Below, in pieces: positions 18,143 through 27,300 of a DNA stretch of 64,000 nt. The translations under genes and the position numbers were made by a program. The stretch is from assembly GCF_900115225.1 (NCBI RefSeq), contig NZ_FOVR01000007.1, forward strand, positions 160,110-224,109. The letters run 5' to 3'. Position 1 is the stretch's first letter. Every line of letters starts with the position of its first letter. A model generated the notes under the pieces. That model saw nothing but the letters and a program-made list of their open reading frames with translations, did no database searches and was not told the DNA's origin. Origin of the DNA: Cohaesibacter marisflavi. GTDB taxonomy: Bacteria > Pseudomonadota > Alphaproteobacteria > Rhizobiales > Cohaesibacteraceae.

Positions 18143-18647
18143 ATTTCCCCCCATGGTGCTGAACCGCTCTGCGGCTCATGTTCCATTCTGAAAGGTCTGT
18201 TTTGGACGGCTATGTCTGTTTCGGTAGAGTTCCTCAGCTGCACCGCGACATTTTTTATTCCGACTTATGACAAGACCCTGTGAGTTGTAAGACACAGATA
18301 ACCTGAATATAGGCATCTATCCTTGCTGTGATCTAAAATGAGAGGGTGGGGTAATTCAATTGATGTTTCGTATAATTCCTTTATCCTTTAGTCTCTTGAT
18401 GTGTAAAAGGGATTTATACTGAAGTGTTGGGTCGGTTGGGTGGTTTTGACTGGTCTTTTTACTTTAGTTTTATTTATAGGAAAGTCTAATTTTGAAGCTT
18501 TGTTTTGCATGCGCGAAGCCGCGTGAGCGGACTTTGTTGCGCTGCGGTATCGATTGCTGTTTGGTGTGCTACGGGCTGGTTTTGGGCGGGAAATCCCGTC
18601 TTTTCAAATGCGGTTGTTGGGCTCTTGAAAGGGGGGCGAGCCGTTAG
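18143..18647. other. Intergenic region between DUF4212 and RluA genes
   Basis: About 505 bases, markedly AT-rich in its centre (18240-18500). It must contain the minus-strand promoter of the symporter operon and the plus-strand promoter of the rluA-type gene. I see no tRNA, no long inverted repeat and no credible ORF. Confidence 0.4.
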
Positions 18648-19370
18648 GTGATTGACCTTGCCGCCGCGCTCATGCATATGAGAGCCATGTCACATCCGCC
18701 CAGCCTGACCCCGCCTCTGGTCAATTACAGCCCGCCCACGGAGCCCTATCTCGAAGTGCTCTATGAGGACGCGCATTTTGTGATCATCAACAAGCCATCG
18801 GGCCTGTTGAGTGTGCCGGGCAAGGCTGAAGAGCATTGGGACTGTCTGGATTACCGTGCGCGACAGCATTTTGGCGATACGCGAATCGTTCACCGGCTGG
18901 ATATGGATACCTCAGGCATCATGGTGCTGGCGCGCACTGATGACTGCCATCGCAATCTGGGACGGCAATTTGAAAAGCGCAAGGTCGAGAAGAGCTATGT
19001 GGCGCGGGTCTGGGGCGCAATGGCCGAGGATCGGGGCACGGTGGATCTGCCGTTGATCTGCGATTGGCCGAACCGGCCCAAGCAGATGGTGTCCTTCGAG
19101 CATGGCAAGAAGGCGGTGACCGACTGGCAGGTGATCGACCGCGATGCGGTCAGCACGCTGGTGCGGCTGTTCCCCCACACGGGGCGTTCCCATCAGCTGC
19201 GCGTTCATATGCTCAGTCTGGGGCATGTCATCATGGGGGATCGCTTCTATGCCCAAGGCGAGGCCTTGGACGCTGCAGACAGGCTGATGCTGCATGCCGA
19301 AACGCTACGTTTCATTCATCCAGACAAGGGGGAATGGATGGATTTCATCAGCCCTTGTCCGTTTGGCTAG
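18648..19370 (+). CDS. RluA-family pseudouridine synthase
   Basis: Converts specific uridines in rRNA or tRNA to pseudouridine. The catalytic motif HRLDMDTSGIMV carries the active-site Asp, and the upstream FVIINKPSGLLSVPGK and the late HTGRSHQLRVHM segments are typical of the family. Closest in feel to RluA, with no S4 domain. The start is uncertain: GTG at 18648, or ATG at 18672, 18678 or 18687, none with a strong ribosome site. Up to 240 residues. Confidence 0.92.
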   Translation: MIDLAAALMHMRAMSHPPSLTPPLVNYSPPTEPYLEVLYEDAHFVIINKPSGLLSVPGKAEEHWDCLDYRARQHFGDTRIVHRLDMDTSGIMVLARTDDCHRNLGRQFEKRKVEKSYVARVWGAMAEDRGTVDLPLICDWPNRPKQMVSFEHGKKAVTDWQVIDRDAVSTLVRLFPHTGRSHQLRVHMLSLGHVIMGDRFYAQGEALDAADRLMLHAETLRFIHPDKGEWMDFISPCPFG

Positions 19371-19422
19371 CGAAGTCGTCTGTTAAGTCTGGCCGTTTGG
19401 TTAGCCAAGCGGTTCGGGGCAT

Positions 19423-19926
19423 TCAGGCGCTACGCCGTTTCAACTGTTCCAGTGTTTCATGCAGACTTGAAAGAAAGCGTGAGCGATCGGCCTTGGAGAA
19501 GGGGGGCGGACCGCCGCCGATGTCGCTGGTCTCACGTAAATCCGCCATCAGGTTGCGCATGGCGACTGCCGAGCCGATGGAATTTTCCGTAAAAGGCTTG
19601 CCGGTGGTGCCGATGACGCTGGCGCCCTTTGTTATGCAGCGTTGGGCGAGCAGAATGTCGGCTGTGACCACCACCGCCTTCGGGTGGGCAATGTCGGCGA
19701 TATGGTCGTCGGCCACATCCGGTCCATCCTCCACCTTGACGAAAGAGATGGGCACCGCCCATTCGTCTTTGCGCGGCAGGCGCATGAACTGGTTGGCCAC
19801 AAGCGTAACCGGAACGCCATGGCGCTCGGCTACCTTGTAGACCTCTTCCTTGACGGGGCAAGCATCGGCGTCGACCAGAATTTCGACCGGTCGGGAGGTT
19901 GCTTGCTCCGATTGTTCTTCACTCAT
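19423..19926 (-). CDS. YaiI/YqxD family (UPF0178) protein
   Basis: A 167-residue PIN-like protein of unknown function. Visible family motifs are ILVDADACPVKEEVY at the N-terminus, then ADDHIAD and a late RERN/MRNLMADLRE-like segment. Its ATG overlaps the stop codon of the glycerate kinase gene by four bases (ATGA), so the two are translationally coupled. Confidence 0.92.
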   Translation of the reverse strand: MSEEQSEQATSRPVEILVDADACPVKEEVYKVAERHGVPVTLVANQFMRLPRKDEWAVPISFVKVEDGPDVADDHIADIAHPKAVVVTADILLAQRCITKGASVIGTTGKPFTENSIGSAVAMRNLMADLRETSDIGGGPPPFSKADRSRFLSSLHETLEQLKRRSA

Positions 19927-21221
19927 TTGTCTTTGTCCACCAGACAGATCTGAATATCTGCGACGTTGGTGCCCGTGGCGCCGATCATCAGGTGATCACC
20001 GGCAAGTTCAAGGGCCTTGTAGCTGTCATTGTTGGCCAGAAGCGCCTGTGGTCTTTCGCCGGTCTGGCGAATGCGGTGGAGGGTTTCGGCATCCACCAGC
20101 CCTCCGGCGCTGTCTGTTGGTCCATCGCGTCCATCGGTGCCGCCGGACAAGAACACCCAGTCCCCTTCAATCGGGTTGGCTTCATTGGCGGCTGCAAAGC
20201 GCAGGGCCAGTTCCTGATTGCGTCCGCCCTTGCCATCGCCCTTCAGGGTGACAGTGGTTTCGCCGCCCCAGATATAGACAGTCTTCTGCTCTTCGGGCGC
20301 GTTTCTGGCGGCTTCGAGCAACTGGGGGGCGATCTCTTCCACGTCGCCTTCGAGCAGGTCGTCCAGAATGAGACCGCGCCAGCCCATGGGCAGGGACTCC
20401 AATATGGCATCAAGACTGAGCCGGTTGGAGCCTATGAGCAGGTTGGTCGTATTGGAGAAATCGATCTCCGCCTCTCCTCCGTCTGCCTCCAGTGCGGCTT
20501 TGACTGATGGGGGCAACTGATCCACAAGGCCCTTGGCTTCAAACAGGGCCAGAGCGTCTTTCTTGCTGCCAAGCGGCGGATTGGTCGGGCCCGAGGCTAT
20601 GACGCTGAGATCATCACCGACCACGTCGGAGAGAATATAGCTCTGAACAGGGGCAGGCGCTGCCAATTGGCTGAGGCCGCCGCCTTTGAGCAAAGACAGG
20701 TTTTGGCGAACCAGATTCATTTCCTGAATATTGTAGCCATTTGCGAGCAGCAACTTGTTGATAGCGATTTTATCGTCAAGGTTGAGGCCTGGGAGCGGCG
20801 CAGGTAGGAGAGCTGAGCCGCCGCCACTGATCAATACGATGACGCGGTCTTCAGGGGTGGTCGTTGCCAGCAGATCCATGATGGCCTTGCCCGCTTTCAG
20901 GCCGTTTTCATCGGGAACCGGATGGGCTGCCGCATAGCAGGTTGCTCCCTCAATGGGGGCGTCATTTTCGTAGTTGGTGATGACAAGACATTCATAGGCA
21001 GTGTCCGCTGGCAGGGCCTTGAGGCATGTTTGCGCCATGGCGCCCGCCGCTTTGCCAAGGGCAATGATCAGATATCGCCCTTCTTGCAGGGGAACCAGAG
21101 GGGTTTGTTCGAATGTCTTTTCCAGAGCCAGACGTGGATCTGCCGCCGCAACGCCTGCCTCAAACAGGGCTGTTGCCAGATCGCGCAATTGTTCGATGTC
21201 ATTTCCGGTGTCTGTCACCAT
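19923..21221 (-). CDS. gckA: Glycerate 2-kinase (MOFRL family, GckA/TtuD)
   Basis: Cytoplasmic kinase of the GckA/TtuD family, 432 residues, phosphorylating D-glycerate to 2-phosphoglycerate; older annotations call it hydroxypyruvate reductase. Features: ALGKAAGAMAQ near residue 55, VLISGGGSALLPAPLPGL near 155, and the C-terminal MOFRL region with GGRNQELALRFA and FLSGGTDGRDGPTDSAGG. The ATG at 21221 has GGGAGG upstream. It could use glycerate from serine-cycle, tartrate or glycosylglycerate breakdown. Confidence 0.93.
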   Translation of the reverse strand: MVTDTGNDIEQLRDLATALFEAGVAAADPRLALEKTFEQTPLVPLQEGRYLIIALGKAAGAMAQTCLKALPADTAYECLVITNYENDAPIEGATCYAAAHPVPDENGLKAGKAIMDLLATTTPEDRVIVLISGGGSALLPAPLPGLNLDDKIAINKLLLANGYNIQEMNLVRQNLSLLKGGGLSQLAAPAPVQSYILSDVVGDDLSVIASGPTNPPLGSKKDALALFEAKGLVDQLPPSVKAALEADGGEAEIDFSNTTNLLIGSNRLSLDAILESLPMGWRGLILDDLLEGDVEEIAPQLLEAARNAPEEQKTVYIWGGETTVTLKGDGKGGRNQELALRFAAANEANPIEGDWVFLSGGTDGRDGPTDSAGGLVDAETLHRIRQTGERPQALLANNDSYKALELAGDHLMIGATGTNVADIQICLVDKDK

Positions 21222-21400
21222 CGCCTCCCGCGTTTGTTTGGTATGACTATAGTGGTGCGGCGGGAAAAGGACCAGTCATGTCTCCTTGTTGAGGGCATGC
21301 AAGCAGAGGGCTTGTGAAAAAGCAGGTCCTTTCTTTCAAGGATCGTCTTTCAGGGCTGTCTTGTTGCATGTCTCGGGGAAGGCGAAAGGAGTGTTGGCAC
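21222..21400. other. Region between gckA and the small minus-strand unit
   Basis: Holds the gckA promoter on the minus strand. No credible ORF or RNA was seen; small frames here lack recognisable products. Confidence 0.35.
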
Positions 21401-21441
21401 AAAAAAGATGCCCTGTCCCAGACGGATCTGGGACAGGGCAT
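21401..21441 (-). terminator. Strong minus-strand terminator
   Basis: A perfect 13-bp stem (21408-21420 with 21429-21441) with an 8-base loop. Read on the minus strand it is followed by six U residues (21401-21406). Nothing on the plus strand would use it. It must end a minus-strand transcript starting to its right, either the small ORF at 21682-21816 or a separate small RNA. Confidence 0.85.
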
Positions 21442-21681
21442 GATTGCCACTTGGGCGGGGGTCGAATCTCATGCAAAATCGGGGAGGAGGCAGCATGAGA
21501 CTAGAGGGGGTCCCCGTCGCAAATGACCTCGCCTCTTTGCAGAGGCTTCGTTGGCTCACTTACAAGGGACAGTTTAAGACTTTCGTCTTATGCGCAAAAG
21601 AGGTTTTATCGCCTACCAGCCTTGATGGGACTGCATGACTAGGCCCTAAATTGCGGATTTTCTTAGATATTTTTACGTATT
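21442..21681 (-). ncRNA. Candidate structured small RNA or structured 3' UTR
   Basis: About 240 bases without a good ORF, containing several short hairpins: TCTCATGC near 21467 pairing with GCATGAGA near 21493, GCCTCT-TTGC-AGAGGC near 21531, and TAAGAC-TTTC-GTCTTA near 21575. It ends in the strong minus-strand terminator. I could not match it to 6S, tmRNA, RNase P or SRP RNA by their known motifs. It may be an independent sRNA or the 3' UTR of the small ORF to the right. Confidence 0.3.
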
Positions 21682-21816
21682 TTAGTTGTCTCTGTGGTCG
21701 TAGAAGGTCATGGCGTCCCATTCGCGCGGGTTTGGATGAACGCGCGGCTCTGAGGATCCAAGATTCTGGAAAATCTTCAGGGCGAGGGAAAAGGGGTTGA
21801 GGCTTTTTTCGGACAT
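21682..21816 (-). CDS. Small hypothetical protein, 44 residues
   Basis: Short frame starting MSEKSLNPFSLALK and ending in an Asp/His/Arg-rich tail. Support is modest: a purine-rich stretch (GAGAAAGTGG) before the ATG, a location divergent from imuA, and a strong terminator downstream on the same strand. No family is recognised and there is no signal peptide. The longer frame that reaches into imuA from 22203 is antisense shadow. Confidence 0.4.
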   Translation of the reverse strand: MSEKSLNPFSLALKIFQNLGSSEPRVHPNPREWDAMTFYDHRDN

Positions 21817-21979
21817 GGGTTCCACTTTCTCGTCATCATGTGTGGTTCGTATCGTACGGCGTCTTGATGCATATTTTGGCGGTTTTCTGCAGATTTTGAA
21901 GAGACAAGTTTGCGACTCATTTATGCACCATATGCATATCTTCAAATTTGATGATGCAAATATGTGATGTCGAAGGGCG

Positions 21980-22020
21980 CTGACAAGGGACAAAAAACGT
22001 GATATGTTCCTGTTATGTTC
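21980..22020 (+). promoter_or_regulatory. SOS promoter with LexA box in front of imuA
   Basis: GTTC at 22006-22009 and GTTC at 22017-22020, exactly seven bases apart, form the alphaproteobacterial LexA box GTTC-N7-GTTC. A plausible sigma-70 promoter overlaps it: CTGACA at 21980-21985 and TATGTT at 22003-22008 with a 17-base spacer. LexA binding would cover the -10 box. Confidence 0.88.
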
Positions 22021-22036
22021 TTTTTCGGAGTGAGAC

Positions 22037-22705
22037 ATGTATGAGCGGTTTGATGAAGCCTTTCCTCTAAGAGGGGGACGAGCGCATGAGGTGACCGGAC
22101 AGGGCGCCGCTGTCTTTGCCGCGATTGCTTGCGGGGTTGGGGTGCGAATGGATAAGCGGCCAGCCATGTGGCTGGTTGAAGAGTGGCGGGCGGAGGGGCT
22201 CAATCCGGATGGATTGGCGCTGTTTTGTGATCCGCGCCATGTGCTGCTGGTGCGGGTGTCTGATCAAAAAGCCATGTTGGCCGCTGCCGAAGAAGCTTTG
22301 CGGTCTGGCGCTGTTTCGACAGTGGTGGCTGAGGTGCCGCGTGATCTCACCTTCACGGCGGGGCGACGCCTGCAATTGGCCGCAGAGGAAGGCAAGGCTA
22401 CGGGCATTTTGATGATCGGCGAGGGGATGGGCAATAATGCGGCGGAAAGTCGCTGGCATTGTACACCGCTCTTCTCCCCGAAATTCCGGCAAAATCAGGT
22501 GGCTATGCAGTCGCTTCAGACTCCCGACTCGACTCTTCAGCGTTGGCAGCTTATAAAGAACAAATCAGGAACATTAGGGTGTTGGGATCTTGTTTGGGAT
22601 GCAGAGACGCGTCGTGTCATTGTGGTTTCCGAGGCTGGCGAGCGACCGCATTCTGCGGCGCGCGGTGGGGACGACTCCTTTTGCCCTCACGTTGCAGCAG
22701 AGTAA
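22037..22705 (+). CDS. imuA: ImuA, RecA-like mutasome accessory protein
   Basis: A 222-residue RecA/SulA-like protein that works with ImuB and DnaE2 in SOS-induced error-prone translesion synthesis. Recognised by its position and by sequence such as HEVTGQGAAVFAAIACG, DGLALFCDPRHVLLVRV and RWQLIKNKSGTLGCWDLVWD. GGAG lies eight bases before the ATG, and the LexA box ends 16 bases before it. Its 3' end overlaps imuB by 107 bases in another frame. Confidence 0.9.
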   Translation: MYERFDEAFPLRGGRAHEVTGQGAAVFAAIACGVGVRMDKRPAMWLVEEWRAEGLNPDGLALFCDPRHVLLVRVSDQKAMLAAAEEALRSGAVSTVVAEVPRDLTFTAGRRLQLAAEEGKATGILMIGEGMGNNAAESRWHCTPLFSPKFRQNQVAMQSLQTPDSTLQRWQLIKNKSGTLGCWDLVWDAETRRVIVVSEAGERPHSAARGGDDSFCPHVAAE

Positions 22706-24320
22706 TGCCGAGCGGCTTTATTGCCTGAATGAGAGCGCCGAGCGGGAAGGGCTTCAGCGCGGTATGGGGCTGGCAGATGCCCGGGCCCTGTGCCCGTCCT
22801 TGCAGACCATGCCGGCAGATCGTGAGGCGGACGCGCATTTCCTGCAATTGCTGGCGCGTTGGGCCGGACGCTTCTGCCCCTGGGTTGGGTTGGATGGCGA
22901 CGACGGCCTGTTGCTGGATGTGACGGGCTCCACTCATCTGTTTGGTGGCGAACTGGCGCTGCTGGAGGTCATCGAGGAGCGTTTGGCGCGAGGCGGAATT
23001 TCCGTGCAGCAGGGGCTTGCGGATACGCGCGGTGCGGCTTGGGCGCTGGCCCATTATGGCGGCTGGATGCCCGATGAGGCCCGGGGGGATGCTTCCGGTT
23101 CTGGACATGTTGAGACGGAGGCCAGCACGGCGGCGCATGAGAAAAGATCTTCCGGCCTTGCGGTGCGGCTGGCTCTTTCGGGCAAGGCACTTGCTGCTAT
23201 CGGGCATTTGCCGGTTGCTGCCTTGCGGCTGGAAGAAAAGGTCTGCACGGGGCTGATGCGGCTTGGGGTGCGCACCATCGAGGCGCTTTATGCCCTGCCA
23301 CGGGCGACGGTGACCCGCCGCTTCGGGTTGGAGCCCTTGATGCGGTTGGATCAGGCGCTGGGGCACAGGGAGGAGGCCATCTCTCCTCTGTCCGAGGCGC
23401 CCCATTACGGGGTGCGGATGAGCCTGCCCGAACCGATCGGGCTGGCCGATGATGTCATGGCGGTGGCGGCCAAACTGCTGGACCGGCTTTGCAACAAGCT
23501 GGACCGGCAGGGCGCCGGAGCGCGGGTGTTGCAACTGACCATGCGGCGCATGGATATGGAGGCCAGTCAGGTGGAATTGCGGCTGGCGCGTCCGATGCGG
23601 GAAGCGGCGCGGATTCTGCCTCTGTTCGAACGCAGCGTGGGCGAGGTGGATGCCGGTTTCGGGATCGACATGATGCGGCTGGAAGCCACTGTTGTAGAAC
23701 CCATGGCCGATGACCAGATGACGAGCGTGGTGTTGAGCAATGGGGGCCGTGAGGCGGACAGGGAAGCCGCATCAAGGGGCGAAGATCACGCGCTAGATGA
23801 TCTGGTCTCCCGGCTTGGTAGTCGCATAGGGCTAGAGAATATCCTGCGCTTTGTTCCTGCCGACAGCCATATTCCAGAGCGTAGTTTTTCTTTGCAACCT
23901 GCTGCATGGACCAAAGCGGTTGCCGCCTGGCCGGGGCTTGGAGGAAAAAAGGGGGCTGATCGGGACGCCCGCAAAGAGGGGACGCAGAACGAAGAGGCCA
24001 GCGGTCCCCGCTCACCGCGCCCTGTGCGGCTGTTTCCGCCTGAGCCCATCGTGCTGCCTTTATCCTCGGAGCCTGATCCTGTGCGCCGTGAGCCGCCAGC
24101 ACATTTTCGTTGGCGACGGATGCAGCTGTCCGTGGCCTATGCGCGCGGGCCGGAACGGATTGCGCCGGAATGGTGGTGGGAGGATCCTGCATGGCGGTCT
24201 GGCATTCGGGACTATTGGTGGGTGGAGACGCGGCAGGGTTGGCGTCTCTGGCTGTTCCATACGCCACAAAACCGTTTGACCCATCTTTCCAGTTGGTTCG
24301 TGCAGGGTGAATTTGCATGA
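22599..24320 (+). CDS. imuB: ImuB, inactive Y-family polymerase homologue
   Basis: Y-family-like protein of about 573 residues. It is thought to lack polymerase catalytic residues and to act as a hub linking the beta clamp, ImuA and DnaE2. The N-terminus MQRRVVSLWFPRLASDR is typical; a helix-hairpin part (GVRTIEALYALPRATVTRRFG) and a C-terminal tail (RIAPEWWWEDPAWRSGIRDYW) follow. The ATG at 22599 lies inside imuA. It overlaps dnaE2 by four bases (ATGA), so the three genes are translationally coupled. Confidence 0.92.
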   Translation: MQRRVVSLWFPRLASDRILRRAVGTTPFALTLQQSNAERLYCLNESAEREGLQRGMGLADARALCPSLQTMPADREADAHFLQLLARWAGRFCPWVGLDGDDGLLLDVTGSTHLFGGELALLEVIEERLARGGISVQQGLADTRGAAWALAHYGGWMPDEARGDASGSGHVETEASTAAHEKRSSGLAVRLALSGKALAAIGHLPVAALRLEEKVCTGLMRLGVRTIEALYALPRATVTRRFGLEPLMRLDQALGHREEAISPLSEAPHYGVRMSLPEPIGLADDVMAVAAKLLDRLCNKLDRQGAGARVLQLTMRRMDMEASQVELRLARPMREAARILPLFERSVGEVDAGFGIDMMRLEATVVEPMADDQMTSVVLSNGGREADREAASRGEDHALDDLVSRLGSRIGLENILRFVPADSHIPERSFSLQPAAWTKAVAAWPGLGGKKGADRDARKEGTQNEEASGPRSPRPVRLFPPEPIVLPLSSEPDPVRREPPAHFRWRRMQLSVAYARGPERIAPEWWWEDPAWRSGIRDYWWVETRQGWRLWLFHTPQNRLTHLSSWFVQGEFA

Positions 24321-27300
24321 CGAGTAATCCCACCCGCGCACAAGGCGCGGCCACGCCACCTGCAAAGGGGCCGACGCCGAATTCCGGTGCCGTGTCGCCC
24401 GAGCAGTTGGCCACGATGCGGCCGACCGCTTATGCGGAACTGTGTGTCGCGTCCAATTTTACCTTCCTTATGGGGGCGTCTCATCCTGAAGAGTTGGTCA
24501 TTCGCGCAGCCGAGCTTGGGTTGGAGGCGATTGCCATCACAGACCGGAATTCTCTGGCTGGTGTGGTGCGGGCTTTTTCCGCACTCAAGGAGTTGAAACG
24601 CCAGATCGAGGAGCAAGCCGACAAGCAGTTGGAGGCGATCAAGCTGCGCTCTAGCCAGCGGATCGATCCGTCCAGCCGTCAACCACTGGACGCCGAGGGA
24701 ACTGCTGAGCTATCGGCTGCTGGGGTGGTCAAGCTGCCGCGCCTTATTACCGGGGCGCGTCTGGTGCTTACCGACAGCTCCCTTGATTGGGTGGCGCTGC
24801 CCACAGATCGGGCTGCCTATCAGCGGCTGACGCGGCTGTTGACCCTTGGCAAGCGGCGGGCCGAGAAGGGGGAATGCCTTCTTCATTTTGCCGACCTGCT
24901 GGAAGCCGGATCGGGGATGATGCTGATTGCTCTGCCGCAGGCAGGGCTGGAATACCCCGATGTCGAGCCGCAGATCAGGCGGGCGGTGGCCCAGTTCCCC
25001 GGACGTGTTTTTCTGGGGGCCGCGCCTGCCTATAATGGGTCGGATCAGGCCTGGTTTGATGCCTGTTCTGCCCTTGCCTACAAGTTGGCTGCTCCCATGG
25101 TGGCGGTGGGGGATGTGCTTATGCATCACGGGCGGCGGCGGCAGTTGGCCGATGTGCTGACCTGCTTGCGCGAACATATCACCATTGATGATATCGGCTC
25201 CCGCGCTCTGCCCAATGCTGAGCGGAGGCTCAAGGGAGCGGCGGATATGGTGCGGCTTTATCGGCGCCATCCGGCGGCGATCCGGCGCGCCACTGAGATT
25301 GCCATGCGCTGTAGCTTCATCCTTGATGAGTTGAGCTATCAATATCCCGATGAGGTGGCGGGTGAGGAAAGTCCGCAGGCGCGGCTTGAGCGGCTGACCA
25401 ATGAGGGGCTTGCCCGGCGCTATCCGCAAGGGGTGCCGGAGAAATCCCGTTCTTTGGCCGATAAGGAACTGGCGCTTGTCGGTAAGCTCGGGTTCGCTGC
25501 CTATTTCCTCACCGTGCATGACATCGTGGCTTTTGCGCGCAGCAAGGATATCCTTTGTCAGGGGCGCGGCTCTGCGGCCAACTCGATCCTCTGTTTTGCT
25601 CTCGGGATTACCGATGTGGCGCCGGAAACCATCACCATGGTGTTCGAGCGCTTTGTCTCTGAGCATCGTGGCGAGCCGCCTGATATCGATGTGGATTTCG
25701 AGCATGAGCGGCGCGAAGAGGTGATCCAGCATATCTATGAGCGCTATGGCCGTCACCGTGCTGGCCTTTGCGCCACGGTGATCCATTTCCGTACACGCTC
25801 GGCCATTCGCGAGGTGGGCAAGGTGATGGGCCTGTCGCAGGATGTGACGGCGGCACTTTCCGGCCAGATCTGGGGCTGGTCGACCGATGGGGTGGACATG
25901 AAGCGGATGCGCGAGCTGGGGCTTGATCCGAGTGACCGGCGGTTGATGCAGACTATCGGCCTGATCGCTGAAATTATCGGTTTCCCGCGTCACCTCTCTC
26001 AGCATGTGGGCGGTTTCATCATTACGCGCGGGCGGCTGGATGAGCTTTGCCCGATCGAGAATGCTGCGATGGAAGACCGTACCATCATCGAGTGGGACAA
26101 GGATGATATTGATGCGCTGGGCATCCTCAAGGTGGATATTCTGAGCCTCGGCATGCTGACCTGCATCCGTAAGAGCTTCGATCTGCTCAGGGAGCATGAG
26201 GGGCTTGTGCATAGCATCGGCTCGGTGCCGCAGGAGGACGGGGCGACCTATGACATGCTGTGCGTGGCCGATGCGGTGGGGGTGTTTCAGGTGGAGAGTC
26301 GGGCGCAGATGAACTTTCTACCCCGCATGCGCCCGCGCACCTTTTACGATCTGGTGGTCGAGGTGGCCATCGTGCGGCCCGGCCCCATTCAGGGGGGGAT
26401 GGTACATCCCTATATCAACCGACGGCAGGGGCGGGAGAAGGTCTGGTTCCCCTCCACGGCGCTGGAAGAGGTGCTGGGAAAGACGCTCGGAGTGCCTTTG
26501 TTTCAGGAACAGGCAATGCAGATTGCCGTGGTGGCTGCTGGCTTTAGCCCCGAGGAAGCCGACCGGCTGCGGCGCTCGCTTGCCACCTTCCGGCGGATGG
26601 GGACTATTCACAGCTTCAAGGAGAGGTTCGTGAGTGGCATGCTGGAGCGAGGCTATGACAAGGATTTTGCCGAGCGCTGCTTTTCGCAGATCGAGGGTTT
26701 TGGTGAATATGGCTTTCCGGAGAGCCACGCGGCGGCTTTTGCCATGCTGGCCTATGTGTCGGCATGGCTCAAATGCCATCACCCTGCGGTTTTTGCTTGT
26801 GCCCTGCTCAACTCCCAGCCGATGGGATTTTATGCGCCGGCACAGATTGTGCGGGATGCACGCGAGCATGGCATCGAGATTCGGCCCATTTGCGTCAATA
26901 ACAGCGCTTGGGACAATATGCTCGAGCGGCGGCTGGATGGGGCGCTGGCCATCCGGCTCGGCTTTCGCCAGATCAAGGGCTTTTCCGCCGAGGATGCCGA
27001 CTGGATCGTGGCAGCAAGAGGCAACGGCTACCCCGATCCGCAAAGCGTCTGGCAGCGGGCAGGCCTTAAAGGCGGGGCGATGGAGCGACTGGCCGAAGCG
27101 GATGCCTTTGTCAGCATGGAGATGGGGCGACGCGAGGCGCTCTGGCAGGTCAAGGCCCTGTCTGGCCTCAAGCCGTTGCCGCTGTTCAACGATCCGATTG
27201 ATGGCGAGTGCATCAATGAGCCCTCGGTCTCCTTGCCGCAGATGCATCTGGGGGAAGAGGTGGTAGAGGATTATGTTTCCATGCGCCTGTCCCTGCGGGC

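Noticed and set aside
21442..21620. tmRNA-like sequence, with GTCGCAAATGAC on one strand and GATTCGAC on the other
   Set aside because: The short matches lie on opposite strands, no tag reading frame with a nearby stop follows, and no acceptor stem or T arm can be formed.
24710..26212. 500-residue ORF antisense to dnaE2
   Set aside because: Shadow frame in GC-rich coding DNA; rich in His, Pro and Arg as such shadows are.
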